A stretch of 64,000 nt of DNA from Azospira restricta (GTDB taxonomy: Bacteria > Pseudomonadota > Gammaproteobacteria > Burkholderiales > Rhodocyclaceae), in assembly GCF_016858125.1 (NCBI RefSeq), contig NZ_CP064781.1:992001-1056000 (forward strand). Reading direction: 5' to 3'. The translations under genes and the position numbers were made by a program. The notes below the pieces were generated by a model. It was given only the letters and a program-made list of their open reading frames with translations, was not told where the DNA came from and did not search any database. How positions within the stretch are numbered: the first letter of the stretch is position 1; every line of letters begins with the position of its first letter. Shown here piece after piece: positions 9,986-20,588 of this stretch.

Positions 9986-12900
9986 TTACGCCTTCTCGAT
10001 GTTGACCAGGAACGCCTTGTATTCCGGCGTCTGCGTGTTGGCGTCGCCGACGAACGGGGTCAGCGTGTTGGTGATGAAGCCCGGCTTGGTCGCGCCCTTG
10101 AACCCGAAGTGGGTGGGGATGCCGACCGTATGCACCTTGCGGCCGTCCACCTCGAGCGCCTTGATGCGCTTGGTCACCACCGCGACGCCGCGGATGAAGC
10201 CGCGGTTGGAGCGGACCTTGACCTTGTCGCCGGCCTTGATCCCCTTCTCCTGCGCCAGCTCCTCGCCGATCTCCACGAACTGTTCCGGCTGCATGATCGC
10301 GTTGATCCGCGACTGCTTGGTCCAGTAGTGGAAGTGCTCGGTCAGGCGGTAGGTGGTGGCCACGTACGGGAAGTCCTTGGCCTTGCCGAAGGCCTCCATG
10401 TCGCCCTTGTAGACCCGCGCGGCCGGGTTGCTGACGGCCTTCGGGTTGTTCGGGTGCATGGGGTTCCTGTCGAGCGGGGTCTCGAACGGCTCGTAGTGCT
10501 CCGGGAACGGGCCTTCCGCCATCAGCTCGCGGCTGAACAGGCGGGCGACGCCTTCCGGGTTCATGATGAACGGCATCACGTTCTGCTCGGGCGCGGCGTC
10601 CGGACGCATGTCCGGGACGTCGTTGCCGCCCCAGGCGGTGCCGGTCCAGCGGATCACCATGCGCTTCGGATCCCAGGGCTTGCCGGACGGGTCGCACGAC
10701 GCGCGGTTGTAGATGACGCGCCGGTTGGCCGGCCAGGCGAAGCCCCACGCCAGCGTCTGGCCGAGGCCGGACGGATCGGACGGGTCGCGCCGCGCGGTGT
10801 TGTTGCCGGCCTGCGACCAGGCGCCGCAGTAGATCCAGTTGCCGCAGGTGGTCGAGCCGTCGTCGCGCAGCATGGCGAAGCCGGGCAGCTGCTCGCCGGC
10901 CTTGACCAGGACCTTGGTCGGGTCCTTCGGGTCGGTGACGTCGGCCAGCGCCTTGCCGTTGATCTCGCGCAGCAGCTCTTCGGGCGACGGCTTCGCCGGC
11001 TGGGCGTAGGCCCAGGTCAACTTCTGCAGCGGCTCCGCGAAGGCGCCGCCGTCCTTGGCGTACATCTCCTTCAGCTTGAGGAACAGCGCGGCGATGATCT
11101 CGGTGTCGTCCTTCGACTCGCCCGGCCCGTCCACCGCCTTCCAGCGCCACTGGATGACGCGGCCGGAGTTGGTGAAGGTGCCGGCGTGCTCGGCGAAGAG
11201 GTTCGCCGGCAGGCGGAAGACCTCGGTCGGGATCTGCGCAGGATCGACCGCGTTGAACTCGCCGTACGGCTTCCAGAACTCGGAGGTGTCGGTCGCCAGC
11301 GGGTCGATGATGACCAGGTACTTCAGCTTCGCCAGCGCGTCGCCGACCTTCTTCTTGTTCGACACCGAGGCGAGCGGGTTGAAGCCCTGGCAGAAGAAGC
11401 CGGTCATCTTCCCTTCGTACATCGCGTTGAAGATCGACAGCACGTCGGACGCCCCGCTGAGCTTCGGCAGGTAGTCGTAGGCGAAGTCGTTGTCCTTCGT
11501 CGCCGCATCGCCCCACCAGGCCTTGCACAGGCTGGTGAACCACTTCGGGAAGTTCTGCGGGAAGTTCATCTGCCCCGGACGCAGCGCCTTCGGCGTGCGC
11601 TTCTCGAGGAAGGTCGCCCGGTCCTTGTCGCCATCGGTCGGCGCGCCGAGGTAGCCCGGCAGGTTCTGCGCGTAGAGGGCGAAGTCGGTGATGCCCTGCA
11701 CGTTGGCGTGCCCGCGCAGCGCGTTGATGCCGCCTCCGGCCATGCCCATGTTGCCGAGCAGCAGCTGGATGATCGCCATGCAGCGGATGTTCTGCGAGCC
11801 GACCGAGTGCTCGGTCCAGCCCAGCGCATACAGGTTGGTCATCGTCCGGTTCGGCGCCGCGGTGTCGGCGATGTACTCGCAGACCTTGAGGAAGGCGTCC
11901 TTCGGCGTGCCGCAGACCTTGCTGACGACGTCCGGCGTATAGCGCGAATAGTGCTTCTTCAGGAGCTGGAAGACGCAGTTCGGATCCTGCAGCGTCTCGT
12001 CGACCTTGGCGAAGCCGTCCTTGTCGAGCTGGTACTTCCAGGTGTCCTTGCCGTAGGCGCGCTTCGCCTCGTCGTAGCCGGAGAAGATGCCGTCCTCGAA
12101 CTTGAAGCCCTCGTCGATCAGGAAGGAGGCGTTGGTGTACGCCTTCACGTAGTCGTGATGGAGCTTGTCGTTGGTCAGCAGGTAGTTGATGACGCCGCCG
12201 AGGAAGGCGATGTCGGTCCCCGGCCGTAGCGGCGCATAGTAGTCGGCGACGGAAGCCGTGCGGTTGAAGCGCGGGTCGACGACCACCAGCTTCGCCTTGC
12301 GGTTCTTCTTCGCCTCGATCACCCACTTGAAGCCGCAGGGATGCGCTTCGGCGGGGTTGCCGCCCATCACGAAGACGAGATCAGCGTTCTTGATGTCCAC
12401 CCAGTGGTTGGTCATCGCGCCACGCCCGAAACTCGGAGCCAGACTGGCTACCGTGGGGGCGTGTCAGATGCGTGCCTGGGTGTCGAGCGCAGTGATCCCG
12501 AGCGCGCGGAGCGTCTTGACGGTCAGGTAGCCGGCCTCGTTGGAGGCGGCCGACGACGCCAGGAAGCCGGTGGTCGGCCAACGGTTCACCGTCACGCCGT
12601 CCTTGTTCTGCGCGACGAAGTTCTTGTCGCGGTCGGCCTTCATGTGCTTCGCGATGCGCTCGATCGCCTCGTTCCACGAAATCTTCTTCCATTCGCTGGC
12701 ACCGGGCTCGCGCACTTCCGGCCACTTCAGGCGGTTCTGGCTCTGCACCATGTCGCGCAGGCCGGCGCCCTTCGGGCACAGCGTGCCGCGGTTCACCGGA
12801 TTGTCCGGATCGCCCTCGATGTGGATGATCTCGCCCTGCGAGTTCTTCGACTTGTCGCCGGTCGAGTAGATCAGCACGCCGCAGGACACCGAGCAGTACG

Positions 12901-13051
12901 GACAGATGTTCCGCGTCTCGGTGGCGCGCGCGAGCTTGAAGGTCCGCACTTCCGCGAGGGCTGCGGTCGGTGAGAAGCCCATCACGGCGATGGACGACCC
13001 CCCCAGCCCGGCGGAGCAGATCTTGAAGAACTGCCGCCTGTTCATTTGCAT
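9986..13051 (-). CDS. fdnG: Selenocysteine formate dehydrogenase alpha subunit (UGA at 12464-12466 read as Sec196)
   Basis: Periplasmic Mo/W-bisMGD catalytic subunit oxidising formate to CO2. The protein is 1021 residues if the in-frame TGA is read as selenocysteine. Upstream of TGA: the twin-arginine signal NRRQFFKI and the [4Fe-4S] motif CPYCSVSC with a later CPKGAG. Downstream: HAPTVASLAPSFGRGAMTNHW, which follows the active-site Sec in E. coli FdnG, where Sec is also residue 196. A hairpin fitting a SECIS follows the TGA. selA, selB and selC are in the same block. ATG 13051 has GGAGGG 5 bases upstream. The FdnN/FdnO assignment is by family; fdoG would be an equally valid symbol. Confidence 0.97.
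12425..12466 (-). promoter_or_regulatory. SECIS hairpin for UGA decoding in fdnG
   Basis: Directly after the TGA (12466-12464) the mRNA can fold an apical stem AGCC-AGUCU-GGCU (12449-12437). E. coli fdnG, from memory, has AGCA-AGUCU-UGCU at the same codons, so the loop is kept and the closing pair differs in a compensated way while the amino acids ASLA stay the same. This is the element bound by SelB's C-terminal domain. The limits of the lower stem are estimated. Confidence 0.82.
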
Positions 13052-13112
13052 GACTTCCCTCCTTGGTTATCGATGGCAGATGGCTCTGAGGACAAATGCC
13101 ATCGGAAACTCG

Positions 13113-13128
13113 TGCATCTTTTGTGCCA
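13113..13128 (-). promoter_or_regulatory. Sigma-54 promoter of fdnGHI
   Basis: The minus strand reads TGGCAC-AAAAG-ATGCA. This matches the sigma-54 consensus TGGCAC-N5-TTGCA with the invariant GG and GC at the correct 12-base spacing and one mismatch. Predicted transcription start is near 13103, giving a leader of about 50 nt to the fdnG ATG with its GGAGGG. Sigma-54 use would require an enhancer-binding protein, whose sites may be the repeats at 13197-13240. Confidence 0.75.
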
Positions 13129-13134
13129 GAAGGT

Positions 13135-13159
13135 AAAACCATTTTTATTCAATGGTTTT
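13135..13159. repeat. Inverted repeat AAAACCAT-N9-ATGGTTTT upstream of the fdnG promoter
   Basis: Two perfect 8-base arms (13135-13142 and 13152-13159) enclose an AT-rich 9-base centre. The repeat covers about -32 to -57 of the proposed fdn start, between the sigma-54 promoter and the upstream repeats. It could bind a repressor or mark a bend site (the centre loosely resembles an IHF site). No T-tract follows, so it is not a standard terminator. Confidence 0.5.
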
Positions 13160-13196
13160 GCACCGGCCTTGGCGCCTATGTCTTTCGTTAGTGGCG

Positions 13197-13240
13197 CATT
13201 TTGTCCCGTCGGACGTTCCGGGCTGCGACATTTTGTCCCG
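13197..13240. promoter_or_regulatory. Paired 12-base direct repeats, candidate activator sites for fdn
   Basis: CATTTTGTCCCG occurs at 13197-13208 and again at 13229-13240, start-to-start 32 bases, about three helical turns. They are centred near -100 and -132 from the predicted sigma-54 start of fdnG, the usual range for enhancer-binding proteins. A weaker relative (CATCTTTTGTGCC) overlaps the promoter itself. The cognate protein is unknown. The rest of the 337-base fdnG-nirS gap holds the sites listed separately and no gene. Confidence 0.6.
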
Positions 13241-13259
13241 CCCGGGATCTTGCGAAAAA

Positions 13260-13273
13260 TTGATCTGTAGCAA
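13260..13273 (+). promoter_or_regulatory. FNR/Anr-type box upstream of nirS
   Basis: TTGAT-ctgt-AGCAA matches the FNR consensus TTGAT-N4-ATCAA at 9 of 10 positions. Placed at -41.5 it predicts a start near 13308, and a -10-like TATCAT lies at 13297-13302, exactly where expected. This supports anaerobic activation of nirS by an FNR/Anr/Dnr-type regulator. Confidence 0.7.
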
Positions 13274-13301
13274 TTCGCGGTCGCCAGGGCCGCTTTTATC
13301 A

Positions 13302-13325
13302 TCACAATGTGATGTCACGGGGTGA
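13302..13325. repeat. Tandem TCAC-N3-GTGA palindromes at the nirS start region
   Basis: TCAC-AAT-GTGA at 13302-13312 (extended to ATCACAATGTGAT) is followed by TCAC-GGG-GTGA at 13315-13325, start-to-start 13 bases. They overlap the predicted transcription start and early leader of nirS, a position suited to a repressor. The binding protein is unknown. Confidence 0.55.
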
Positions 13326-15128
<1,803 letters not shown>

Positions 15129-15151
15129 GCGAGCGAGGGAACTCCCCTCGG

Positions 15152-15185
15152 GCCGGCGCCTTTCCAGGGCGCCGGCATTTTTTTT
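15152..15185 (+). terminator. Rho-independent terminator after nirS
   Basis: A perfect 9-bp GC stem (GCCGGCGCC / GGCGCCGGC, 15152-15160 and 15168-15176) with loop TTTCCAG is followed by A and a T-run through 15185. It lies 24 bases after the nirS stop and abuts the convergent hemW stop. Its shape supports nirS being a single-gene transcript. Confidence 0.92.
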
Positions 15186-16383
15186 AAGCCGCCAGGAAGC
15201 GGCGCAGCAGCTCGTTCAGGAAGTGCTGGCCGCGCACCGTCGGTGCGATGCGCTCCATGCTGCGGACGAGCAGGCCGTCGGCCTCGGCGCGCCGCAGCTC
15301 GTTCTCGATCGCGAACAGCGGCAGCGTCGTGCGCGCCTCGAACAGCGCCGGGTCGAAGCCGTCGCAGAGGCGCAGCGCGTTCATCATGAACTCGAACGGC
15401 AGGTCGTCCGCGGCGACCGCGAACTCCTCGTGCACCGGCTGGCCGGCGGCGACCTGCTGCAGGTATTGCGCCGGCTGCTTCCAGCGCATCTGGCGCAGTA
15501 CGCGGTCGTGCAGCGTCAGCTTGCCGTGCGCGCCGGCGCCGATGCCGAGGTAGTCGCCGAACAGCCAGTAGTTGAGGTTGTGCTGGCACTGGAAGCCCGG
15601 CTGCGCGAAGGCCGAGGTCTCGTAGTGCAGGTAGCCGGCCGTCGCCAGCCGGGCCTCGATCGCCTCCTGCATGTCGGCGCAGGCGTCGGCCTCGGGCAGC
15701 ACCGGCGGCTCGGCGGCGAAGCGGGTGTTCGGCTCCAGCGTCAGCTGGTAGCAGGAGAGGTGCTTCGGCGCGAAGGCCAGCGCCGTGTCCACGTCGGCGA
15801 TCGCCTCGGCCAGCGTTTGCCCAGGCAGCCCGTACATCAGGTCGAGGTTGAAGCGCTCGAAGTGGCGGGCGGCGAGGTCGATCGCGCGCTTCGCCTCGTC
15901 GCCGCCGTGGATGCGGCCGAGCGCCTTGAGGTGGCGGTCGTCGAAGCTCTGGATGCCGAGCGACAGGCGGTTGACGCCGGCGGCGCGGTAGGCGGCGAAG
16001 CGTCCCGCCTCGGCCGTGCCCGGGTTGGCTTCGAGCGTGACCTCGGCGTCCGGCAGCAGCTGTACGCGGCTGCGCACCGCGGTCAGCAGTGCGTCGATGC
16101 CTTCGCCGGAGATCAGGCTGGGCGTGCCGCCGCCGATGAAGATCGACACCACGCGGCGGCCCCAGACCAGCGGCAGCGCCGACTCGAGGTCGGCGACCAG
16201 CGCCGCGACGTAGGCCTCCTCGGGAATCTCGCGCCGCGCCTCGTGCGAGTTGAAGTCGCAGTACGGACACTTCTGCACGCACCACGGGATATGGATGTAC
16301 AGCGCCAGCGGGGGTTGCGAGCGGAACTCGAGCGCGCTGCGCGCCGCCCGGCCGGCCGGCGCGATGGGAATGACGCGGGCCAT
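15184..16383 (-). CDS. hemW: Radical SAM heme chaperone HemW
   Basis: HemW is a coproporphyrinogen-oxidase-like radical SAM protein that binds and delivers heme. The 399-residue product has HIPWCVQKCPYCDF (the CxxxCxxC cluster motif plus the aromatic residue), FIGGGTPSL, LEANPGT, RLSLGIQSF and the GIGAGAHG loop. It lacks the extra N-terminal cysteine region of true HemN oxygen-independent oxidases, so the HemW call is favoured. The ATG at 16383 shares one base with the rdgB stop. It is last in the minus-strand operon. Confidence 0.92.
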   Translation of the reverse strand: MARVIPIAPAGRAARSALEFRSQPPLALYIHIPWCVQKCPYCDFNSHEARREIPEEAYVAALVADLESALPLVWGRRVVSIFIGGGTPSLISGEGIDALLTAVRSRVQLLPDAEVTLEANPGTAEAGRFAAYRAAGVNRLSLGIQSFDDRHLKALGRIHGGDEAKRAIDLAARHFERFNLDLMYGLPGQTLAEAIADVDTALAFAPKHLSCYQLTLEPNTRFAAEPPVLPEADACADMQEAIEARLATAGYLHYETSAFAQPGFQCQHNLNYWLFGDYLGIGAGAHGKLTLHDRVLRQMRWKQPAQYLQQVAAGQPVHEEFAVAADDLPFEFMMNALRLCDGFDPALFEARTTLPLFAIENELRRAEADGLLVRSMERIAPTVRGQHFLNELLRRFLAA

Positions 16384-16976
16384 CAGCGCGGGGGCGGGGC
16401 GATGCGGGCGACCAGCGACTGCAGCGCGCGGGCGCGATGCGACACCGCGTTCTTGGTCGCCGCGTCGAGCTCGGCAGCCGTCCGGCCGAACTCGGCGACG
16501 TAGAACAGCGGGTCGTAGCCGAAGCCGCCGGCGCCGCGTTCCTCGGTGACGATCTCGCCGTGCCATTCGCCCTCGGCAATCACCGGCTGCGGGTCGTCGG
16601 CATGGCGCACGAAGACGATCAGCGACACGAAGTGCGCCCTGCGGTCGGCGTGCGGCGCCAGCGCCTGCAGCAGCTTGGCGTTGTTGCGCGCGTCCGACTT
16701 CGGCTCACCGGCGTAGCGCGCCGAATACACGCCAGGGGCGCCGCCGAGCGCCGCGACGCACAGGCCGGAGTCGTCGGCGAGCGCCGGCAGGCCGGTGATG
16801 CGCGACGCGTGACGGGCCTTCGCCAGTGCGTTCTCGACGAAGGTGACGTGCGGTTCATCGGCCTCGGCGACGCCGAGCGCGCCCTGCGGGATCAGCTCCC
16901 AGCCGAGCGGGGCCAGGATGGCGTCGAGTTCCTTCAGTTTCTTGGCGTTGTTCGAGGCGAGAACGAGGCGTTTCAT
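16383..16976 (-). CDS. rdgB: XTP/dITP diphosphatase (RdgB/HAM1)
   Basis: RdgB removes deaminated purine nucleotides (dITP, XTP) to keep them out of nucleic acids. The 197-residue protein has the substrate loop LASNNAKKLKEL at the N-terminus, TFVENALAKARHA, ALADDSGLCVAALGGAPGVYSARYAG, GFGYDPLF and SHRARAL, all standard. The ATG overlaps the stop of the unknown gene upstream as ATGA, and hemW starts on its own stop, so all three are coupled. Confidence 0.96.
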   Translation of the reverse strand: MKRLVLASNNAKKLKELDAILAPLGWELIPQGALGVAEADEPHVTFVENALAKARHASRITGLPALADDSGLCVAALGGAPGVYSARYAGEPKSDARNNAKLLQALAPHADRRAHFVSLIVFVRHADDPQPVIAEGEWHGEIVTEERGAGGFGYDPLFYVAEFGRTAAELDAATKNAVSHRARALQSLVARIAPPPR

Positions 16977-17914
16977 GCGGTCCCGTCCGGGGTGTTGAAG
17001 GGAATCGGCTGGCAGCTCGCCGGCGGACGCGGGACCTGCCCGAGCAGGCAGCGGCCGAGGCCGTCCATCAGCTCGGCGTCGACGGCTTCCGGCGCGATCG
17101 CATAGGCCGCCAGGCCGAGGCCGCCGAGGTTGCGGCAGCGCAGCAGGAGGCGCCGGCGTTCGACGTCGGCGGTGAACGCGAGCTGCACCGGGATCGTGCC
17201 ATCGACCTCAATCCGCCGGCCGCCGCCGGCCGCCGGTTCGCCGGCGCCGAGGTCGCGCCAGGCGAGGTTGTCGAGGTAGAACGCGTTCTCCAGCCGCGGC
17301 AGCGCCCCCTCCGGCACGACGAAGGACAGTGGCGCCGCGGCGTAGGCGACGCGCAGCGTCAGCTTCTCGATCAGCGAGCGTTCGGACAGGCTGCGCGTGG
17401 CGTGGCGGACATAGCCTTCGTGCCAGCGCACGCCGCTGAAGCGGCGGCCGCCGTCGACGACGAAGGCGATCGGCGTCTCCGGCTGCAGCCCGTTCAGCTG
17501 CGTCGTCAGCTGCTGCAGGTAGTCGGCCAGCCGTTGCAGTGCGTGGCCGATCGCGAAGGCCGCGTTGCGCCGCACTTCAGCCTCGGAGAGCGCGTGCCCG
17601 GCCTGGCCCGCTGCGCTCGCGGCGAGCTCGCGCAGCAGCGGCGTCGCGCCGGCAGGGGCCGGCGCCTCCGGCGCCGCCCTGGGCGTCGTCGGCGTTACCT
17701 CGCGGCGAGCGTTCGGGTCGATTTCCGGATAGTCGCCGAGCGGCACGAAGCGGGTGTGGGTCGGCGCCGGCTCGACGCCGGTGCCCGCTTCGGCCAGGGT
17801 CGCGTCGAAGTTGGCGATCGAGGTCTCGAGGTCGGCCATCAGCTTCTGCAGCCGTTCCGCCTGCTCCTCCTCGCTCAGCGGCCGCCCGCCGCGCGGTTCA
17901 TTCCCGTGCCGCAC
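16973..17914 (-). CDS. Unknown protein between rph and rdgB
   Basis: I do not recognise this 313-residue protein. It starts with GTG inside the 3' end of rph (17-base overlap) and stops on the rdgB ATG, so it is firmly within the operon. The N-terminal 40 residues are acidic and helical ([29 protein letters not shown]), followed by a proline/alanine linker and a predicted alpha/beta domain from about residue 90 ([62 protein letters not shown]). No signal peptide or membrane helix is seen. Codon use and GC match the neighbours. Confidence 0.8.
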   Translation of the reverse strand: MRHGNEPRGGRPLSEEEQAERLQKLMADLETSIANFDATLAEAGTGVEPAPTHTRFVPLGDYPEIDPNARREVTPTTPRAAPEAPAPAGATPLLRELAASAAGQAGHALSEAEVRRNAAFAIGHALQRLADYLQQLTTQLNGLQPETPIAFVVDGGRRFSGVRWHEGYVRHATRSLSERSLIEKLTLRVAYAAAPLSFVVPEGALPRLENAFYLDNLAWRDLGAGEPAAGGGRRIEVDGTIPVQLAFTADVERRRLLLRCRNLGGLGLAAYAIAPEAVDAELMDGLGRCLLGQVPRPPASCQPIPFNTPDGTA

Positions 17915-18611
17915 GCTGCGCTCCGACCAGGCGGCCGATGCCGGCCGCAGCGAGGTCCACCAACTGTTCCATCTGCGCGCGGGTGAAGGGTTCGCCCTCG
18001 GCCGTGCCCTGGATCTCGACGATGCCGCCGGAACCGGTCATCACCACGTTCATGTCGGTCTCGCAGTCGGAGTCCTCCGGGTAATCGAGGTCGAGCACCG
18101 GCACGCCGCGGTAGATGCCGACCGAGATCGCGGCGACGTGGTCGCGCACCGGGTTCTCGGCGATCTTGCCGGCCGCGACCAGCTTCTCGCAGGCGTCGTA
18201 GAGCGCGATCCAGGCGCCGGTGATCGACGCGCAGCGGGTGCCGCCGTCGGCCTGCAACACGTCGCAGTCGAGCGTGATCTGGCGCTCGCCGAGCGCCTTC
18301 AGGTCGACCACCGCGCGCAGCGAGCGGCCGATCAGGCGCTGGATCTCCTGCGTGCGCCCGGTCTGCTTGCCCTTCGCCGCCTCGCGCGCGGTGCGCGTGT
18401 GCGTCGACCGCGGCAGCATGCCGTATTCGGCGGTGACCCAGCCCTGGCCCTTGCCGCGCAGGAAGGGTGGCACGCTCTCCTCGACGCTGGCATTGCACAG
18501 CACGTGCGTGTCGCCCATGCGGATCAGCACCGAGCCCTCGGCGTGGCGGGTGAAGTTGCGCTCGATCCTGAGCGCGCGGAGTTCGTCGGCTTGGCGTTGG
18601 CTGGGGCGCAT
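17898..18611 (-). CDS. rph: Ribonuclease PH
   Basis: RNase PH is the phosphate-dependent 3'-5' exonuclease that trims tRNA 3' ends. The 237-residue protein has normal length and a full set of marks: [71 protein letters not shown] and DYPEDS. The ATG is 8 bases after the PP2C gene stop, and the 3' end overlaps the next gene, placing it mid-operon. Confidence 0.97.
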   Translation of the reverse strand: MRPSQRQADELRALRIERNFTRHAEGSVLIRMGDTHVLCNASVEESVPPFLRGKGQGWVTAEYGMLPRSTHTRTAREAAKGKQTGRTQEIQRLIGRSLRAVVDLKALGERQITLDCDVLQADGGTRCASITGAWIALYDACEKLVAAGKIAENPVRDHVAAISVGIYRGVPVLDLDYPEDSDCETDMNVVMTGSGGIVEIQGTAEGEPFTRAQMEQLVDLAAAGIGRLVGAQRAARE

Positions 18612-18619
18612 GCGGTTTC

Positions 18620-19537
18620 CTATTTTTTCGGCGAATACTTCTCGATCGTGGAGCGGATCTCCTCGATCGCCTTCTCGATCTCGTCGTCGGAGAGGTCGAG
18701 CTTGTAGGCCGGGTTGCGGCCGAACTTGTCGAGCCGGGTGGTGACCTCGTCGAGTCCCATTGTCTGCGTAGACACCGTACTCTGCGCAAGTTCGACGTAG
18801 CTGTCCTCCCAGCGCGCGGCGACCACCGACAGGTTGTCGCAGTACGGGCCGCCGCGCTCCTCGGCCTGGCCCATCAGCGCCGGCACCGCCTGCATCAGGT
18901 TGGCCTGGCGCAGCGAGGCGGCGATCAGCTCGGGCGGCAGCGGCCCCCAGAAGCCGTCGGTGCTGAGCAGGACCACGTCGCCGGCTTCCAGCGGCGTCTT
19001 CCGCGAGAACTCGATCTCCGGCGGCTGCGGGCCGCCGAGGCAGCTGTAGACCTTGTTGCGCTCGGGGTGGTTGGCCATCTGCGCCTCGGTGATCACCCCC
19101 TGCTCGAACAGCGCGCGCACCCGCGAGTGGTCGCGCGTCTGCGCCTGCAGGCGGCCGTCGCGCACCAGGTACAGGCGCGAATCGCCGGCGTGCGCCCAGT
19201 AGGCGACGTTGTCCTGGATCACGCAGGCGACGCAGGTGGTGCGCGGCGAGTCGCGCAGGTTGTGGTCCATCGCGAAGTCGAGGATCGCGTGGTGGGCGTT
19301 GGTCATGCCCCGCTGCAGGAACAGGAAGGGGTCGTTCAGCCCCGGCTTGGCCTCGTGCTGGAAGGCCTCGGTCAGCGTCTGCGCGGCGATCTGCGAGGCG
19401 ATCTCGCCGTAGTAGTGGCCGCCCATGCCGTCGGCGACGACCATCAGCAGCGCATCGCGCGAATAGCAGTAGGCGATGCGATCCTCGTTGTTGCTGCGCT
19501 TGCCCTGCCGGCTTTCCTGGTAGATCGTGAATTTCAT
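18620..19537 (-). CDS. PP2C-type Ser/Thr protein phosphatase
   Basis: This is a 305-residue cytoplasmic metal-dependent phosphatase. Metal-binding motifs are present in order: NNEDRIAY near residue 17, [29 protein letters not shown] and CDNLSVV. A C-terminal tail of about 60 residues ([20 protein letters not shown]) follows the catalytic domain. The ATG overlaps the stop of the Ser/Thr kinase gene as ATGA, so kinase and phosphatase are made together and likely act on shared targets. The targets are not indicated by sequence. Rph follows 8 bases downstream. Confidence 0.92.
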   Translation of the reverse strand: MKFTIYQESRQGKRSNNEDRIAYCYSRDALLMVVADGMGGHYYGEIASQIAAQTLTEAFQHEAKPGLNDPFLFLQRGMTNAHHAILDFAMDHNLRDSPRTTCVACVIQDNVAYWAHAGDSRLYLVRDGRLQAQTRDHSRVRALFEQGVITEAQMANHPERNKVYSCLGGPQPPEIEFSRKTPLEAGDVVLLSTDGFWGPLPPELIAASLRQANLMQAVPALMGQAEERGGPYCDNLSVVAARWEDSYVELAQSTVSTQTMGLDEVTTRLDKFGRNPAYKLDLSDDEIEKAIEEIRSTIEKYSPKK

Positions 19538-20490
19538 GTCGTTTCCTGCTTCCTGAGCTTGCCGATCAGGCTGCCCAGCCACGAGCGGGGCGCTTCCTCG
19601 GCCTTCGCCTCGGGCGGCGGCGGCGTCTCGGTCAGCGCCTTCTGCAGCGCGAAGACGCTCTGCGGGCGGTAGAGGTGGTTGAGGCACAGGCACCAGTCGA
19701 TCGTTTCCAGCAGCTGGTCGGAATACTTGCCCTCCCAGCGCACCATCGCCGGCACCACCTGGTCCTTCTCCTGGCGCAGGTCGGCGGCCTGCGGCGCGGC
19801 CAGCGCGATGCAGGCGTACATCGAGGCGCCGATGCTGTAGATGTCGCTCCACGGCCCCAGTTCCTGGCGCAGGTAATGCTCGGGCGACGCGAAGCCGGGC
19901 GTGTACATCGGCTTCAGCATCGGCGTGTCGAGCGCCAGCGTCTGCCGTGCGGCGCCGAAGTCGATCAACAGCGGCGTGCCGTCGCCGCGCAGGTAGATGT
20001 TCGACGGCTTCAGGTCGAGGTGCAGCAGCTTGTGCGTGTGCACCTCGCGCAGCCCGTTCAGCACGCGCGTGAAGACGTTGCGCAGGAAGTTCTCCGAGAC
20101 CGGCTTCTGCCGCCGCTGGATGTACTCCTGCAGCGTGCTGCCCTCCTCGTACTCCATGACCATGTAGACGGTCTCGTTGGCGCGGAAGAAGTTGAGCACG
20201 CGGACGACGTTCGGGTGCGACAGCTTGGCCAGCGCGCGGCCTTCCTCGAAGAAGCACTTCATGCCGTAGCGGAAGGCGCCGAGATGCTCCTGCGAGATGC
20301 TCGGGGTGATCTCGCCTTCGCCGCGCAGCGCCAGGCTGTTCGGCAGGTATTCCTTGATCGCGACGCGCCGGCCGTCGCGCTCGGTGGCGAGATAGACGAT
20401 CGAAAAACCGCCGAGCGAGAGCTGCCGCTCGATGCGGTAATGGTCGATCTGGTATCCCTCCGGGAGCGCGTGGTTGGCTTGTTGCGCCAT
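19534..20490 (-). CDS. Hanks-type Ser/Thr protein kinase
   Basis: The 318-residue protein is a eukaryotic-like kinase: glycine loop [12 protein letters not shown], invariant lysine in VAIKEYLP, catalytic loop HLDLKPSNI (HRD-type with leucine in place of arginine), IDFGAARQ (DFG), and GFASPEHY in the activation segment. No transmembrane helix or sensor domain is present, only a short proline/glutamate-rich tail, so it is cytoplasmic. It is the first gene of a minus-strand operon ending with hemW and is divergent from yicC across a 98-base gap in which no clear promoter was identified. Confidence 0.92.
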   Translation of the reverse strand: MAQQANHALPEGYQIDHYRIERQLSLGGFSIVYLATERDGRRVAIKEYLPNSLALRGEGEITPSISQEHLGAFRYGMKCFFEEGRALAKLSHPNVVRVLNFFRANETVYMVMEYEEGSTLQEYIQRRQKPVSENFLRNVFTRVLNGLREVHTHKLLHLDLKPSNIYLRGDGTPLLIDFGAARQTLALDTPMLKPMYTPGFASPEHYLRQELGPWSDIYSIGASMYACIALAAPQAADLRQEKDQVVPAMVRWEGKYSDQLLETIDWCLCLNHLYRPQSVFALQKALTETPPPPEAKAEEAPRSWLGSLIGKLRKQETT

Positions 20491-20588
20491 CTGGGTGAAG
20501 GCTATGATGTGAGCTTCAGGACATTTTCGGGGTTTGGCCGGGGCGTGTAAAGCTGCGCGCCGGCCGTCCCCCCTTTCGGTGGTTTCCC

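Noticed and set aside
12464-12466. In-frame TGA splitting formate dehydrogenase into two reading frames, as if a nonsense mutation
   Set aside because: The codon aligns with Sec196 of E. coli FdnG, a SECIS-like hairpin follows, and selA, selB and selC are in the same block. It is read as selenocysteine.
20491-20588. Divergent promoter between the Ser/Thr kinase and yicC
   Set aside because: A promoter must exist, but I could not find convincing -35/-10 or other elements on either strand, so none is listed.
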